Below the pieces are notes generated by a model. That model did no database searches and was not told where the DNA came from. It saw only the letters and a list, made by a program, of their open reading frames with translations. A program made the translations under genes and the position numbers. Below, in pieces: positions 43,053-51,487 of a DNA stretch of 64,000 nucleotides (position 1 is its first letter; the number at the start of each line of letters is the position of its first letter). The stretch is taken from the NCBI GenBank assembly GCA_963799245.1, contig CAWCWN010000006.1, positions 310,001-374,000 of the forward strand, written 5' to 3'. The DNA comes from CAWCWN01 sp963799245 (GTDB lineage: Bacteria > Chloroflexota > Ktedonobacteria > Ktedonobacterales > Ktedonobacteraceae).

Positions 43053-43721
43053 ATGCTAAGAATCGCCAGAACAGGCAGTGTAACACTCCTGATGTGTCTT
43101 GTAGCGCTCTCATTTTTTAGCACAGGAGCGTTCGCCAGCAGCAAAAGTGCAGCGAGTGCATCCACACGCAAGGTGACGATCTGGCTGCAAACGATGGATT
43201 CATGCCGCCATGCCATCGCAGGCTCCAAGTATGTCTTACAGGGCCATGGCTTGAACGTGGGGGCGGGACCGGCCCCCGGGACATTGCCGCGAGGAGTGGG
43301 CGGCGGAAACTGTCCCATCCAGCGGGGAAATTGTCTAAGTGTGACAACCGGTTGTGTGTCGTGGAGCATTGCTGTGCCCGCCACCACTCTCACCTATACC
43401 ATCAAGGAAACCTATACTCCTGCCGGCTATGTACCCTGCACCGGTGGGAGTGTCTGTCCCGCGGGACCAGATTATATCACCGTGAATATTAGCCACTCCG
43501 GCAAAGTGTCCGCGTATGTAAAGAACACCTACCCGAATTGGACGACGGTGACCTGGCCGAGCTCCGGCTCATACTCGGCCGCCCAGACGGACCCTATCGT
43601 TATGCATAACTTCGCGCTGGGCAATGGCAACTGCGACGGTGATCACGACGCTGATGACCGTCTTACGGGCTCACCTGGCTCGCACTGTGACAGTGACGGC
43701 GATCGCCCTGGCTCTCACTAA
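43053..43721 (+). CDS. Secreted protein with prealbumin-like domain
   Basis: A 222-residue exported protein. The signal peptide is LRIARTGSVTLLMCLVALSF then FSTGAFA. The mature part opens with VTIWLQTMDSCRHAIAGSKY, has conserved cysteines (GGNCPIQRGNCLSV, TTGCVSWS), then YTIKETYTPAGYVPC and ITVNISHSGKVSAYVKNTYP, the pattern of SpaA/collagen-binding-B-like domains. A C-terminal Asp/Gly-rich tail (GNCDGDHDADDRL, HCDSDGDRPG) could bind calcium. Start chosen at the ATG before the signal; GGAAGGAAG lies upstream. Confidence 0.75.
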   Translation: MLRIARTGSVTLLMCLVALSFFSTGAFASSKSAASASTRKVTIWLQTMDSCRHAIAGSKYVLQGHGLNVGAGPAPGTLPRGVGGGNCPIQRGNCLSVTTGCVSWSIAVPATTLTYTIKETYTPAGYVPCTGGSVCPAGPDYITVNISHSGKVSAYVKNTYPNWTTVTWPSSGSYSAAQTDPIVMHNFALGNGNCDGDHDADDRLTGSPGSHCDSDGDRPGSH

Positions 43722-43839
43722 ATCGCTTCCTTTCTGCTCGCCAGTGGCCCGGCTGGCAATCAAGCCAGCTGGGCCACCAGACTATTATATCCCCATCACC
43801 ACAGCAGGGGCCTGCCTACTCATCCCACGCCTGTACATT

Positions 43840-44001
43840 CAGCTGCCTGACGATGCTCCCGTTCTGCACATACATCTCCTGGGTGACTTCCGACTGGCGG
43901 TGGGTGGTACACAGCTGACAACGCTCACCGTCCCCCGTGTACAATCCTTGCTTGCCTACCTCGTCCTGCACCGCAGCGCGCCCCAGAATTGCTGTTTGTG
44001 A
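43840..44001 (+). pseudogene. SARP/BTAD-type regulator, N-terminal remnant
   Basis: It reads HIHLLGDFRLAVGGTQLTTL then PRVQSLLAYLVLHRSAPQ, the wing and recognition part of SARP-family DNA-binding domains that open many Ktedonobacteria regulators. A stop follows immediately after, and the rest is missing. Confidence 0.65.
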
Positions 44002-44242
44002 GGAGGCCTCTCTCACCTCGCTTGAAGGCGTGGTGCTCTGCCTGGCTGAGAGCAGGCGCTTCCTGCAGAGCAACCCCAGAATACGCATCCTGCCCGGACG
44101 ACAGATTGAGGTAGATGGTCGGCCCGCACTAGTCAGCAGCTTTGAGAGCGTTACCAGCGCGGCGGCCCTGGATGTCGTATCCGCCTATGATAGCTACGCA
44201 GTACTGCGCGCAGAGAAGAGGGGGCGGCTGAAAAAAAGATAA
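44002..44242 (+). pseudogene. 3' remnant of an unrecognised gene
   Basis: A coherent frame reading LEGVVLCLAESRRFLQ, RIRILPGRQIEVDGRPALVS and AAALDVVSAYDSYAVL, ending in a lysine-rich tail. No start codon is convincing. I do not recognise the family. Confidence 0.35.
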
Positions 44243-44310
44243 AAATCTGTTATGCTTGTCTCGTAAAGAAAATCGAAGTACTAAGAGCGGGAACATAGGA
44301 GTGTACTAAG

Positions 44311-44640
44311 ATGACCGATCCCACGTTCGAAAAACTGGCTACGTCGATCGAGGCAGGTTTTGCTGAACTGCGAGTGCCTTACAGACAATGGGCGGACCTG
44401 GCCCGGCTGGCGATTCAGGGGGCGCCATATGATGCGCGCAGCCGGGCCGCGCTTGAACACTTCATCAACGCTAAACGAGCACAATTGCGCAAAGAGGTGC
44501 TGATTGCTTCAGAACACCTGACTGAAGAACAACTTGAACACCTGCGCGAGCGGGCACGCATGAGCAAGTACGCCTGGAACTCGCTCAAAAGTACGCGCCC
44601 GGTCAACATCAAATCTGGCTTCACGCTGGTGAGCTATTAG
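44311..44640 (+). CDS. Small hypothetical protein, 109 aa
   Basis: An amphipathic helical protein (FEKLATSIEAGFAELRVPYR, LEHFINAKRAQLRKEVLIAS, LTEEQLEHLRERARMSKYAW). The wording resembles short regulatory or plasmid-associated helical proteins, but no family is recognised. The ATG follows AAGAGCGGGAACATAGGAG, a reasonable site. Confidence 0.55.
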   Translation: MTDPTFEKLATSIEAGFAELRVPYRQWADLARLAIQGAPYDARSRAALEHFINAKRAQLRKEVLIASEHLTEEQLEHLRERARMSKYAWNSLKSTRPVNIKSGFTLVSY

Positions 44641-44697
44641 CCAGCGCTCACTATGCGCGAACACGCTGGATGAGCCTGGGGCCTGGTATCAAGCCGT

Positions 44698-45249
44698 TCA
44701 CAAGCCGCTTACCGTTTTTGCCGGGACCTCCAGCTGTGGGTGCAGCCACAGGAACTGGTCGATGCCTCCCAGCGCGAAGATGACTTTCTGTGCCCATGGA
44801 AAGGCGCCCAGGGCCTCTGATTGAGGAATAACCTCGGGTTTCTCCAGAGCGTATTCATGCTCATTCCAGGTCAGCGTACAATTTCCAGCGGCCATCACAT
44901 TCTTAAACCAGTCGACGCCGCTTCCATATGGCAGCGGAACGACGAAGCCCCCCCCAAGTGGGGCCGCAACGACCGGGGTCATATATTCCTGGCCGGAGCG
45001 GCGACCCGTGTGTTTTAGCGCGGCGTAGATGCGTGAGCGGTTTCCGGCGACACGCAGGGTGAGCGGGTTCAACTTCTGGCGGTTGAAAGTGGTGAGCTTT
45101 GCGCGCAGTTCTTTCTGCCGCATGACCCTGACCCAGATGATGCTGATAAGAAAGCATGCACCTATGACGGCCGCGATGGTGATCAGGAGCCTGGCAAACA
45201 CGCCAAAGAGGCGCCGCGGCGCCTGCTGCTTTTGCATGGATATCTGCAT
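44698..45249 (-). CDS. Deazaflavin (F420)-type nitroreductase family protein
   Basis: A 183-residue protein with one N-terminal membrane helix (LLITIAAVIGACFLISIIWV) and a split-barrel domain: LTLRVAGNRSRIYAALKHTG, GRRSGQEYMTPVVAAPLGGG, VVPLPYGSGVDWFKNVMAAG and CTLTWNEHEYALEKP. These are the family marks of Ddn-like F420-binding reductases. It would be anchored at the membrane. AGGAGGAAAG lies upstream. The substrate is unknown. Confidence 0.85.
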   Translation of the reverse strand: MQISMQKQQAPRRLFGVFARLLITIAAVIGACFLISIIWVRVMRQKELRAKLTTFNRQKLNPLTLRVAGNRSRIYAALKHTGRRSGQEYMTPVVAAPLGGGFVVPLPYGSGVDWFKNVMAAGNCTLTWNEHEYALEKPEVIPQSEALGAFPWAQKVIFALGGIDQFLWLHPQLEVPAKTVSGL

Positions 45250-45603
45250 TTCTCTACCTGCTTTCCTCCTTGACTTGATGTAATTTCCCTATTAAAGATT
45301 GTAGTTACTCAAGCAATAGCTCATTTGTGGTGGCTCATATCGCACTGAAGGGATTTACGGGTATGAGCTCTGCTGGCGGGCCCCAGTGGGCGGCCTTCCT
45401 GTTCCCTCGCTTTGTTTCTATGAGCAGGCAACTATACTACAGATATGAGCCTGGTTCGTTCTGGTCTTTTGAGCTGTGCCAGTCGTACGTAAGTTAAGTA
45501 GGTAACGGAGCGAGGAAGGAAGGAACGCAAGGCCAGTTTTTAGTGCCTGACCTTACCGTTCACTGCTCGAGCAATATGCACGAGTGAAAGGAGTTAGCAG
45601 ACA
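45250..45603. other. Divergent intergenic region
   Basis: About 350 bases between the nitroreductase-type gene and the DUF1269 gene. No coding frame recognised; contains promoters of both by position. Confidence 0.4.
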
Positions 45604-46113
45604 ATGGCAGATGATAAAGAAGTGTTTCTATTTATCGGTACCTATAGCAATGTACAAGATGCGCAGTCGGATTATAAAGCGGTCAAAGAACTGCACCGCC
45701 AGGGCATCATCGGCACGTACGACGCCGCCGTCGTGGAAAAAGATGCCCAGGACAGGGTTCACGTCCACAAGCACGAGAAACCTACCCAGCACGGAGCCTG
45801 GACGGGAATCGCCGTGGGCGCGGTGGTCGGCCTGCTCACACCCCTGTCGCTTTTAGGCGCCGCGATCATTGGAGGAGCCGCGGGCGGACTGGCCGGTCAT
45901 CTCTGGCGCGGCATGTCGCGTAAGGATATGAAAGAGCTTGGTGAGACCCTCGACGAAGGGCAGGCGGCGCTTGTCGTTATCGGCCGTTCAGAGCTTGCAA
46001 AACGCATCGAGAAGGCCACCGAGCGCGCGCAAAAACGCATCGAGAAGCAGTTGAAGGTAGACTCGAAGGAGCTCGAGAAGGAGCTCGAGCATGCATCTAA
46101 AGTGGTTTCGTAG
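45604..46113 (+). CDS. DUF1269-type protein
   Basis: A 169-residue protein. The N-terminus (VFLFIGTYSNVQDAQSDYKA, LHRQGIIGTYDAAVVEKDAQ) is a ferredoxin-like fold. It is followed by a glycine/alanine-rich hydrophobic segment (GIAVGAVVGLLTPLSLLGAA, IIGGAAGGLAGHLW) that can enter membranes and a basic coiled C-terminus (KRIEKATERAQKRIEKQLKV). The arrangement is typical of DUF1269 proteins, whose role is unknown; some are stress-induced. The start is the ATG after GAAAGGAGTTAGCAGACA. Confidence 0.85.
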   Translation: MADDKEVFLFIGTYSNVQDAQSDYKAVKELHRQGIIGTYDAAVVEKDAQDRVHVHKHEKPTQHGAWTGIAVGAVVGLLTPLSLLGAAIIGGAAGGLAGHLWRGMSRKDMKELGETLDEGQAALVVIGRSELAKRIEKATERAQKRIEKQLKVDSKELEKELEHASKVVS

Positions 46114-46253
46114 GCGGGATCCGCTATGAACTAACTGCGAGCCGGCCGCTTTGCTGTGGGGGAGCGAAGCGGTTGTTTTTAGGGGGGAAACGAGTATATT
46201 CTACGTAGTCTACCAGGAGGTTTTTATCAAGCCGCGCTGTAAAACCCCTAGCT

Positions 46254-46445
46254 TCAGCTACGGGGATATGAGGCGCGTTCCTTGTTTGGGGCTTGGGTTG
46301 GGGGTTCCCTGCTATCTCGCCACAGTGTATGCAAGGCAAAGCGGATAGCCTCACTATCGGAGGTAAGTCCATAGCGTTCACGCACGGCTGCAATGGCCTG
46401 CATATCTTGCTCGGTAAGTCTGATGGTTCGCTGTTTCTTGTCCAT
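46254..46445 (-). CDS. Small ribbon-helix-helix-like regulator, 63 aa
   Basis: It reads KKQRTIRLTEQDMQAIAAVR then ERYGLTSDSEAIRFALHTLW, the single-strand-helix-helix pattern of RHH proteins. Similar small genes lie divergent to tnpB in some IS605-type elements (from memory). The start codon is only 7 bases from the -10 box of its promoter, so its message may be leaderless. It reaches into the left-end hairpin. Confidence 0.68.
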   Translation of the reverse strand: MDKKQRTIRLTEQDMQAIAAVRERYGLTSDSEAIRFALHTLWRDSREPPTQAPNKERASYPRS

Positions 46446-46451
46446 GCCCCA

Positions 46452-46491
46452 AGTATACCCACTTGACAGCTGTGTGTCAATATGGTACTAT
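46452..46491. promoter_or_regulatory. Back-to-back promoters sharing a palindromic -35
   Basis: Plus strand: TTGACA (46463-46468), 17 bp, TACTAT (46486-46491). Minus strand: TTGACA (46480-46475), 17 bp, TATACT (46457-46452). The two -35 boxes together form the palindrome TTGACA-GCTGTG-TGTCAA, a probable operator for the RHH protein. The plus promoter points into the omega-RNA-like stretch. Confidence 0.8.
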
Positions 46492-46529
46492 TTGAGTATC
46501 GTACATTGCCAACTGAATAGCGTTTCGGC

Positions 46530-46790
46530 GGGTTCTCTAACGAAGGGTTAGAGGTAAAAACGTTACCGTGCTGAACCATTGTACACTCTCTTTCTTCACG
46601 TGCCGACTGCAAGAACCACGCAGCCGATGGAACTCCAAGACTGAGAAGCTACCCTGGGGCTCAGGGAAAGCAATATGCCTGTGGAGGCGGTGTAAGACGG
46701 GATTGGGCGAAAGTCCAGTCTCGCAATCTCCCATGAAGCAGGAAAGCCTCCTTGTGAGAGGAGGAAGCCCCCGGCTTGAGCCGTGGGGTG
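46530..46790 (+). ncRNA. Omega-RNA-like right end of the IS605-type remnant
   Basis: From about 46530 the sequence carries several local stems, ending in AAGCAGGAAAGCCTCC, a GGAGG partner and the right-end hairpin GCCCCCGGC-ttga-GCCGTGGGG. This closely follows the 3' scaffold of TnpB guide RNAs. A consensus promoter lies upstream. The guide part would be the bases after the hairpin (from about 46790, in the oxidoreductase remnant). Transcription is inferred. Confidence 0.5.
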
Positions 46791-46798
46791 ATGTCACG

Positions 46799-47116
46799 CG
46801 CCGTGTCGTCCTCTCACCCGCCGATCTTGAGCGCGCCAATATAAATCTCGTCGGCGGTGATCCCTACTCCGGTTCCTGCCAGATCGATCAGTTTTTCCTG
46901 TGGAGGCCGCTTGTGGGGTATCCCTCCCACAGGACGCCCATTGCTAATCTCTATCACATCGGGGCCAGTACCCATCCAGGGCCCGGCCTGGGGGCGGCTT
47001 CAGGAACTATCGTGGCTCGCATGCTCCTGCGCGAAGCCTGGCCACAGCGCGTGATACAGATGTTGCCACGTAAGCGGGCCGCTAGTCGTCCTGCTCAGCC
47101 CTCGCATGATATGTGA
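46799..47116 (+). pseudogene. FAD-dependent oxidoreductase (phytoene-desaturase-like), C-terminal remnant
   Basis: It reads RRVVLSPADLERANINLVGG, DPYSGSCQIDQFFLWRPLVG and YHIGASTHPGPGLGAASGT. The last segment is the FAD-binding C-terminal motif of this large family. The N-terminal dinucleotide-binding part is absent; the frame abuts the IS605-type right end. Confidence 0.82.
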
Positions 47117-47179
47117 GCCAGCACGGGTTTATGACGGTGCCATCAGCGAAGCTGCCGCCGCTGCGCGAGTGAAAGGCCT

Positions 47180-48103
47180 TTACCAGCGGGAACGATCTCC
47201 TGCGGTGCCGGGGCGCCGGTGTTGTTTGAGCCGCCTGCGCCCGGGCAGGCGCACGCCGCTTACAAAGGCGGTGCCGGCGAGGATGATCGCGAAGCCAGCG
47301 ATGGTACTGAAAGTCAGTGTTTCGCCGAGCAGCAGCACGCCCCACAGCACGCCGAAGATGGGTGCGAGAAAGGTGACGGTTAGGGCCCTGGTCGGTCCGA
47401 TCTCCTCGATAAGCCGGAAATAGATAAGGTATGCCAGCGCGGTGCACAGCAACGCCAGGGTCGCGACGGCGAGGACAGCAGCCAGAGTGGGAGAGTGCTG
47501 TACGGGGGCCACGATCGTCAGCGGCAGTAAAAAGAGACTCGCCCCGAGCTGGCTGCAGGTTGCCAGGGCGACGGAATTGGCTCCGCGCGCATAGACCTTC
47601 GTGTAGACTCCGGCCAGGCCATAGAAGGCGGCGGCGGCAAGGGAGGCCGCGATGGAGAGGGCGATAGTGGTAGAAAAAGGCAGCGGGCTCCATCCAACAA
47701 GCACACCGACGCCTACAAGACCCAGCAACAGGCCGATTACCTTGTTTCTTGTCAAGGCCTCCTTGATCCATAGCGCCGCGACCACTGCCGCGAAGAGCGG
47801 GCTGCTGGCGTTCAGCATGGCGGCCAGCCCGGCCGTCAGGCGCAGCTCTGAGGTGGCGATCAGGGTGAAGGGGATCGCAGAGTTGATGATGCCGATCACC
47901 AGGTAGTGCGGCCAGCGCCTGCGCAGGTCCAATGCGCGTTTTGTCGCGAGCGAGTAGAGCAGCAGCGCTACTCCCGCGATGAGCACACGCAGCTCGATGA
48001 GCACGGCAGGCCCCAGTACGGGAGCGGCTATACGCATGAATAAGAATGAGCCCCCCCATAGGGCCGAGAGCACGAGCAGCGCCAGTACATGTTTCGCTTG
48101 CAT
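47180..48103 (-). CDS. EamA/DMT-family transporter
   Basis: A 307-residue permease with ten predicted helices in two EamA repeats (ALWGGSFLFMRIAAPVLGPA in helix 1 of repeat 1; AAAAFYGLAGVYTKVYARGA in repeat 2). Late marks are EEIGPTRALTVTFLAPIFGV and LLGETLTFSTIAGFAIILAG. It is probably an exporter of metabolites; substrate unknown. The frame opens 40 codons earlier, but the ATG at 48103 has GGAAGGTATCTTT and starts the first helix. The tail (RLPGRRRLKQHRRPG) is basic and cytoplasmic. Confidence 0.9.
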   Translation of the reverse strand: MQAKHVLALLVLSALWGGSFLFMRIAAPVLGPAVLIELRVLIAGVALLLYSLATKRALDLRRRWPHYLVIGIINSAIPFTLIATSELRLTAGLAAMLNASSPLFAAVVAALWIKEALTRNKVIGLLLGLVGVGVLVGWSPLPFSTTIALSIAASLAAAAFYGLAGVYTKVYARGANSVALATCSQLGASLFLLPLTIVAPVQHSPTLAAVLAVATLALLCTALAYLIYFRLIEEIGPTRALTVTFLAPIFGVLWGVLLLGETLTFSTIAGFAIILAGTAFVSGVRLPGRRRLKQHRRPGTAGDRSRW

Positions 48104-48325
48104 AAAGATACCTTCCTTGCCTGTTACCGATGCAAACAAGTATAGAGCATGTGTGGCCAGAAAACTATCGCATACTTGCGCTTCAAATTGAGGGGGTAAC
48201 AATTTGAGTGTGATTATTTGCATTTTAGCAACGAGCAGTGGCTATAATAGAAGCGTCTAACGGATTTGCGGGCTTGATTATTTGCACTTCCCTGAGGCAG
48301 GAAGCGCTGGAGGAAAAGGACGCCA

Positions 48326-51300
48326 ATGAAACGTGCATTACCAATGATGGATCGGTCTCACCTCAATGGAAAGCAGATTACAAATGTGGACACGGCGGCG
48401 TTGGTGAACGAACTACAAACGAGCATTAGTGGCGAAGTGCGTTTTGATGATGGCAGCCGGGCGCTCTATGCCACCGATGGCTCGAACTATCGCCAGGTGC
48501 CCATCGGAGTCGTTATTCCACGCGATGCGCATGATGTCGTACAGACTGTTGCCATGTGTCATCGCTATAGCGTCCCCTTGCTCCCACGTGGAGGTGGGAC
48601 AAGTCTGGCCGGCCAGTGTTGTAATGTCGCAGTCGTGATGGATATGTCTAAATACATGCATAACATCATCGAACTCAATCCCGAGCAAAGAAGCGCACGC
48701 GTGCAGCCAGGTCTTATCCTCGATCATCTGCGCAATGAGGCCGAGCGCTATCACCTCACATTTGGTCCGGACCCCGCCACGCATGCCTGGTGTACGTTGG
48801 GCGGAATGATCGGAAATAATTCTTGCGGCACCCACTCGGTGATGGCGGGCATGATGGTCGATAACATCGAGGAGATGGAGGTCCTGACCTATGATGGCCT
48901 GCGTATGCACGTCGGCTCGACCAGCGATGAGGACCTTGAGCGCATTATCAATGAGGGTGGTCGACGCGGCGAAATCTATGCCGGGCTCAAACGCTTGCGC
49001 GATACCTATGGTGATCTGGTGCGTGCTCGCTACCCTAAAATCCCGCGCCGTGTCTCGGGCTACAACCTGGATCAATTACTGCCGGAGAACGGCTTTCACG
49101 TCGCACGCGCGCTGGTTGGCTCAGAGGGAACCTGCGCCACTATCTTGCAAGCCACTGTCCGTCTCGTCCAGAGTCCGCCAGCCCGTTCGCTCCTGGTGAT
49201 CGGTTTCCCCGATCCCTATATCGCGGCTGACTGTGTGCCACTGATTATGGAGCATAGACCTGTCGGCCTGGAAGGCTTTGATCGCCGCCTCGTGGATAAT
49301 ATGGGCAAGAAGAAACTCAATGTGGCCGAGGTGGCATTGCTGCCCGAGGGAGGTGGCTGGCTCCTGGCCGAGTTTGGCGCCGCTACCAGGGAAGAGGCGA
49401 ACGAGCAGGCCCGTGAACTGATGGAAGATTTGCGCGGCAAAGAAGATGTATCCTCCATGAGACTCCTCGATAATCCAGCCGAGGCCGCGAAGATCTGGCT
49501 GGTGCGCGAGTCGGCATTGGGAGCGACCGTATTTATCCCTGGTGAGCCGCATTACTGGGAGGGCTGGGAAGATGCTGCCGTTCCGCCCGAGAAACTGGGT
49601 AGCTACCTGCGCGATCTGCATACGTTGCTTAAGAAATACGAGTATGCCTCAGCTCTCTACGGCCACTTTGGTCAGGGCTGCGTTCACACACGCATCAACT
49701 TTGATCTGAGGAGCCGCGCCGGGATCAAGAAGTATCGCTCTTTTATCGAGGAGGCCGCGGATATCGTGGTAGGTTACGGTGGCTCTCTGGCCGGAGAGCA
49801 TGGCGATGGGCAATCGCGTGCGGAAATGCTGCCGAAAATGTTTGGCCCCCAACTGGTCCAGGCATTTAACGAATTTAAGGCGCTCTGGGACCCGGCCTGG
49901 AAGATGAATCCCGGCAAGGTTGTGCGGCCGTTTCGCATCGACGAGAATCTGCGCCTGGGACCCACATACAATTCGCGCCAACTCAAGACGCATTTCAAAT
50001 TCCCTGATGACGAGGGCAGTTTCGCCGTTGCCACACTCCGCTGCGTGGGCGTAGGCAAGTGCCGCCATACTGAGGGAGGGACAATGTGTCCCAGTTTCAT
50101 GGTTCTGCGCGAAGAGGAACACGCCACCCGTGGTCGTGCCCGCATGCTATTCGAACTGTTACAGGGCGAGGTACTCAAGGACAGCTGGCGCGACGAGCAT
50201 GTCAAGGAGGCGCTGGACCTGTGTCTGGCCTGCAAAGGCTGTAAAGGGGATTGCCCCGTCAATGTCGATATGGCGACCTACAAAGCCGAGTTCCTCTCGC
50301 ACTACTATGAGGGCCGCCTGCGTCCCATGGTCTCATATACGATAGGACTGATCTACTGGTGGGCCAGGCTCGCCTCTCGCGTGCCCGCTAGCGCGAACTT
50401 CTTTACGCACGCGCCGGTATTCAGTCATATTGCCAAGACTGTGATCGGTATCGCTCCACAGCGTACGATGCCGACCTTCTCTTCGTGGACCTTCAAAGAC
50501 TGGTTCCGCAAGCGCGAGCCTCGCAATGTTGGCAGCCTGCAGGTGATATTGTGGCCTGATACATTCAACAATTACTTCCATCCCCAGACCGCCGTCGCCG
50601 CTGTGGAGGTCCTTGAAGATGCTGGCTATCACGTCCTGGTCCCCGAACAATCTCTTTGTTGCGGACGCCCGCTCTACGATCATGGCTTGCTCACCCTCGC
50701 CGAGCGATTACTGCGCCAGATTCTCGCTACCCTGGAACCGCATATCCTCGCGGGTACTCCCGTTGTGGGTCTCGAGCCAAGCTGTGTTGCCGTCTTCCGC
50801 GACGAACTGGTCAACTTCTTCCCCCACGACGAGAATGCCCGACGCCTCAAAGAACAATCATTTTTGCTGAGCGAATTTCTTGTTAAGAAGGTGGAGAATT
50901 ATCAGCCACCAAAACTCCAGCGCAAAGCGGTCTTGCACGGCCACTGCCATCAAAAAGCACTGATGCGTATGACCGGTGAGGAAGTAATCCTCAAAAAACT
51001 CGGAGTCGATTACAGGCTGCTTGACTCCGGTTGTTGCGGCATGGCAGGCGCCTTCGGTTTCGAGAAGAAGCACTACGATGTATCCATCAAAGCCGGCGAA
51101 CGCGTCCTGCTGCCGGCCGTGCGAGCCACTGATAAAGATACCCTGATCATCACCGATGGCTTCAGTTGCCGCGAACAGATCGCGCAGACCACTGACCGCG
51201 AGGGTATGCACCTGGCGGAGGTCATACAAATGGCTCTTCACGAAAGTGGAAGCAAATTGCCAGAAGTGACTCCCGCAACAAAAGAAGTCGTCGCATCTGC

Positions 51301-51439
51301 TAGACGCTTACCCGCGCAACCACGCGTAACTGTAATCGCTGCAAGCATCGGCGCGATCCTCCTGACCTCTGCCGTACTGTGGCGTAAGATACGACGCAAA
51401 AATGCGGCTAGTCCTGGCAAGCGCCGGGCGAGGGAATAA
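48326..51439 (+). CDS. FAD- and Fe-S-containing oxidoreductase (glycolate oxidase/D-lactate dehydrogenase type), 1037 aa
   Basis: One chain carrying both halves of GlcD/GlcF-type enzymes. Residues about 30-250 form a PCMH FAD-binding domain (PRGGGTSLAGQCCN, GMIGNNSCGTHSV, ALVGSEGTCATIL). Residues about 270-560 are the C-terminal FAD-linked oxidase domain (YGHFGQGCVHTRINF, AGEHGDGQSRAEML, WKMNPGKVV). A CxxCxxC-type Fe-S module follows (DLCLACKGCKGDCPVNVDM). The C-terminus has CCG domains (SLCCGRPLYDHG, GHCHQKAL, DSGCCGMAGAFG) that bind a cluster. A final hydrophobic segment (VTVIAASIGAILLTSAVLW) and a basic tail may anchor it. It likely oxidises a 2-hydroxy acid. Confidence 0.9.
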   Translation: MKRALPMMDRSHLNGKQITNVDTAALVNELQTSISGEVRFDDGSRALYATDGSNYRQVPIGVVIPRDAHDVVQTVAMCHRYSVPLLPRGGGTSLAGQCCNVAVVMDMSKYMHNIIELNPEQRSARVQPGLILDHLRNEAERYHLTFGPDPATHAWCTLGGMIGNNSCGTHSVMAGMMVDNIEEMEVLTYDGLRMHVGSTSDEDLERIINEGGRRGEIYAGLKRLRDTYGDLVRARYPKIPRRVSGYNLDQLLPENGFHVARALVGSEGTCATILQATVRLVQSPPARSLLVIGFPDPYIAADCVPLIMEHRPVGLEGFDRRLVDNMGKKKLNVAEVALLPEGGGWLLAEFGAATREEANEQARELMEDLRGKEDVSSMRLLDNPAEAAKIWLVRESALGATVFIPGEPHYWEGWEDAAVPPEKLGSYLRDLHTLLKKYEYASALYGHFGQGCVHTRINFDLRSRAGIKKYRSFIEEAADIVVGYGGSLAGEHGDGQSRAEMLPKMFGPQLVQAFNEFKALWDPAWKMNPGKVVRPFRIDENLRLGPTYNSRQLKTHFKFPDDEGSFAVATLRCVGVGKCRHTEGGTMCPSFMVLREEEHATRGRARMLFELLQGEVLKDSWRDEHVKEALDLCLACKGCKGDCPVNVDMATYKAEFLSHYYEGRLRPMVSYTIGLIYWWARLASRVPASANFFTHAPVFSHIAKTVIGIAPQRTMPTFSSWTFKDWFRKREPRNVGSLQVILWPDTFNNYFHPQTAVAAVEVLEDAGYHVLVPEQSLCCGRPLYDHGLLTLAERLLRQILATLEPHILAGTPVVGLEPSCVAVFRDELVNFFPHDENARRLKEQSFLLSEFLVKKVENYQPPKLQRKAVLHGHCHQKALMRMTGEEVILKKLGVDYRLLDSGCCGMAGAFGFEKKHYDVSIKAGERVLLPAVRATDKDTLIITDGFSCREQIAQTTDREGMHLAEVIQMALHESGSKLPEVTPATKEVVASARRLPAQPRVTVIAASIGAILLTSAVLWRKIRRKNAASPGKRRARE

Positions 51440-51487
51440 AGTTTCGCTAAAGATGGGCTAAGGCGCGCGGCAGCGCCTCTGCCAGCC

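Larger units (their letters stand above)
46235..46798 (+). mobile_element. IS200/IS605-type remnant without tnpA or tnpB
   Basis: The left end has a subterminal hairpin, CCCCTAGC-ttca-GCTACGGGG (46245-46265). The right end has GGAGGAAGCCCCCGGCTTGA followed by GCCGTGGGG (about 46761-46787), the same hairpin seen inverted at 5.52 kb. Between them are only a small regulator gene and a non-coding stretch resembling the omega RNA region that normally overlaps the 3' end of tnpB. About 560 bp in total. The element lies directly against an oxidoreductase remnant. Confidence 0.7.

Noticed and set aside
47082..48059. 325-codon minus-strand frame overlapping the EamA gene
   Set aside because: Out-of-frame reading of the transporter; Arg/Ala-rich without helices.
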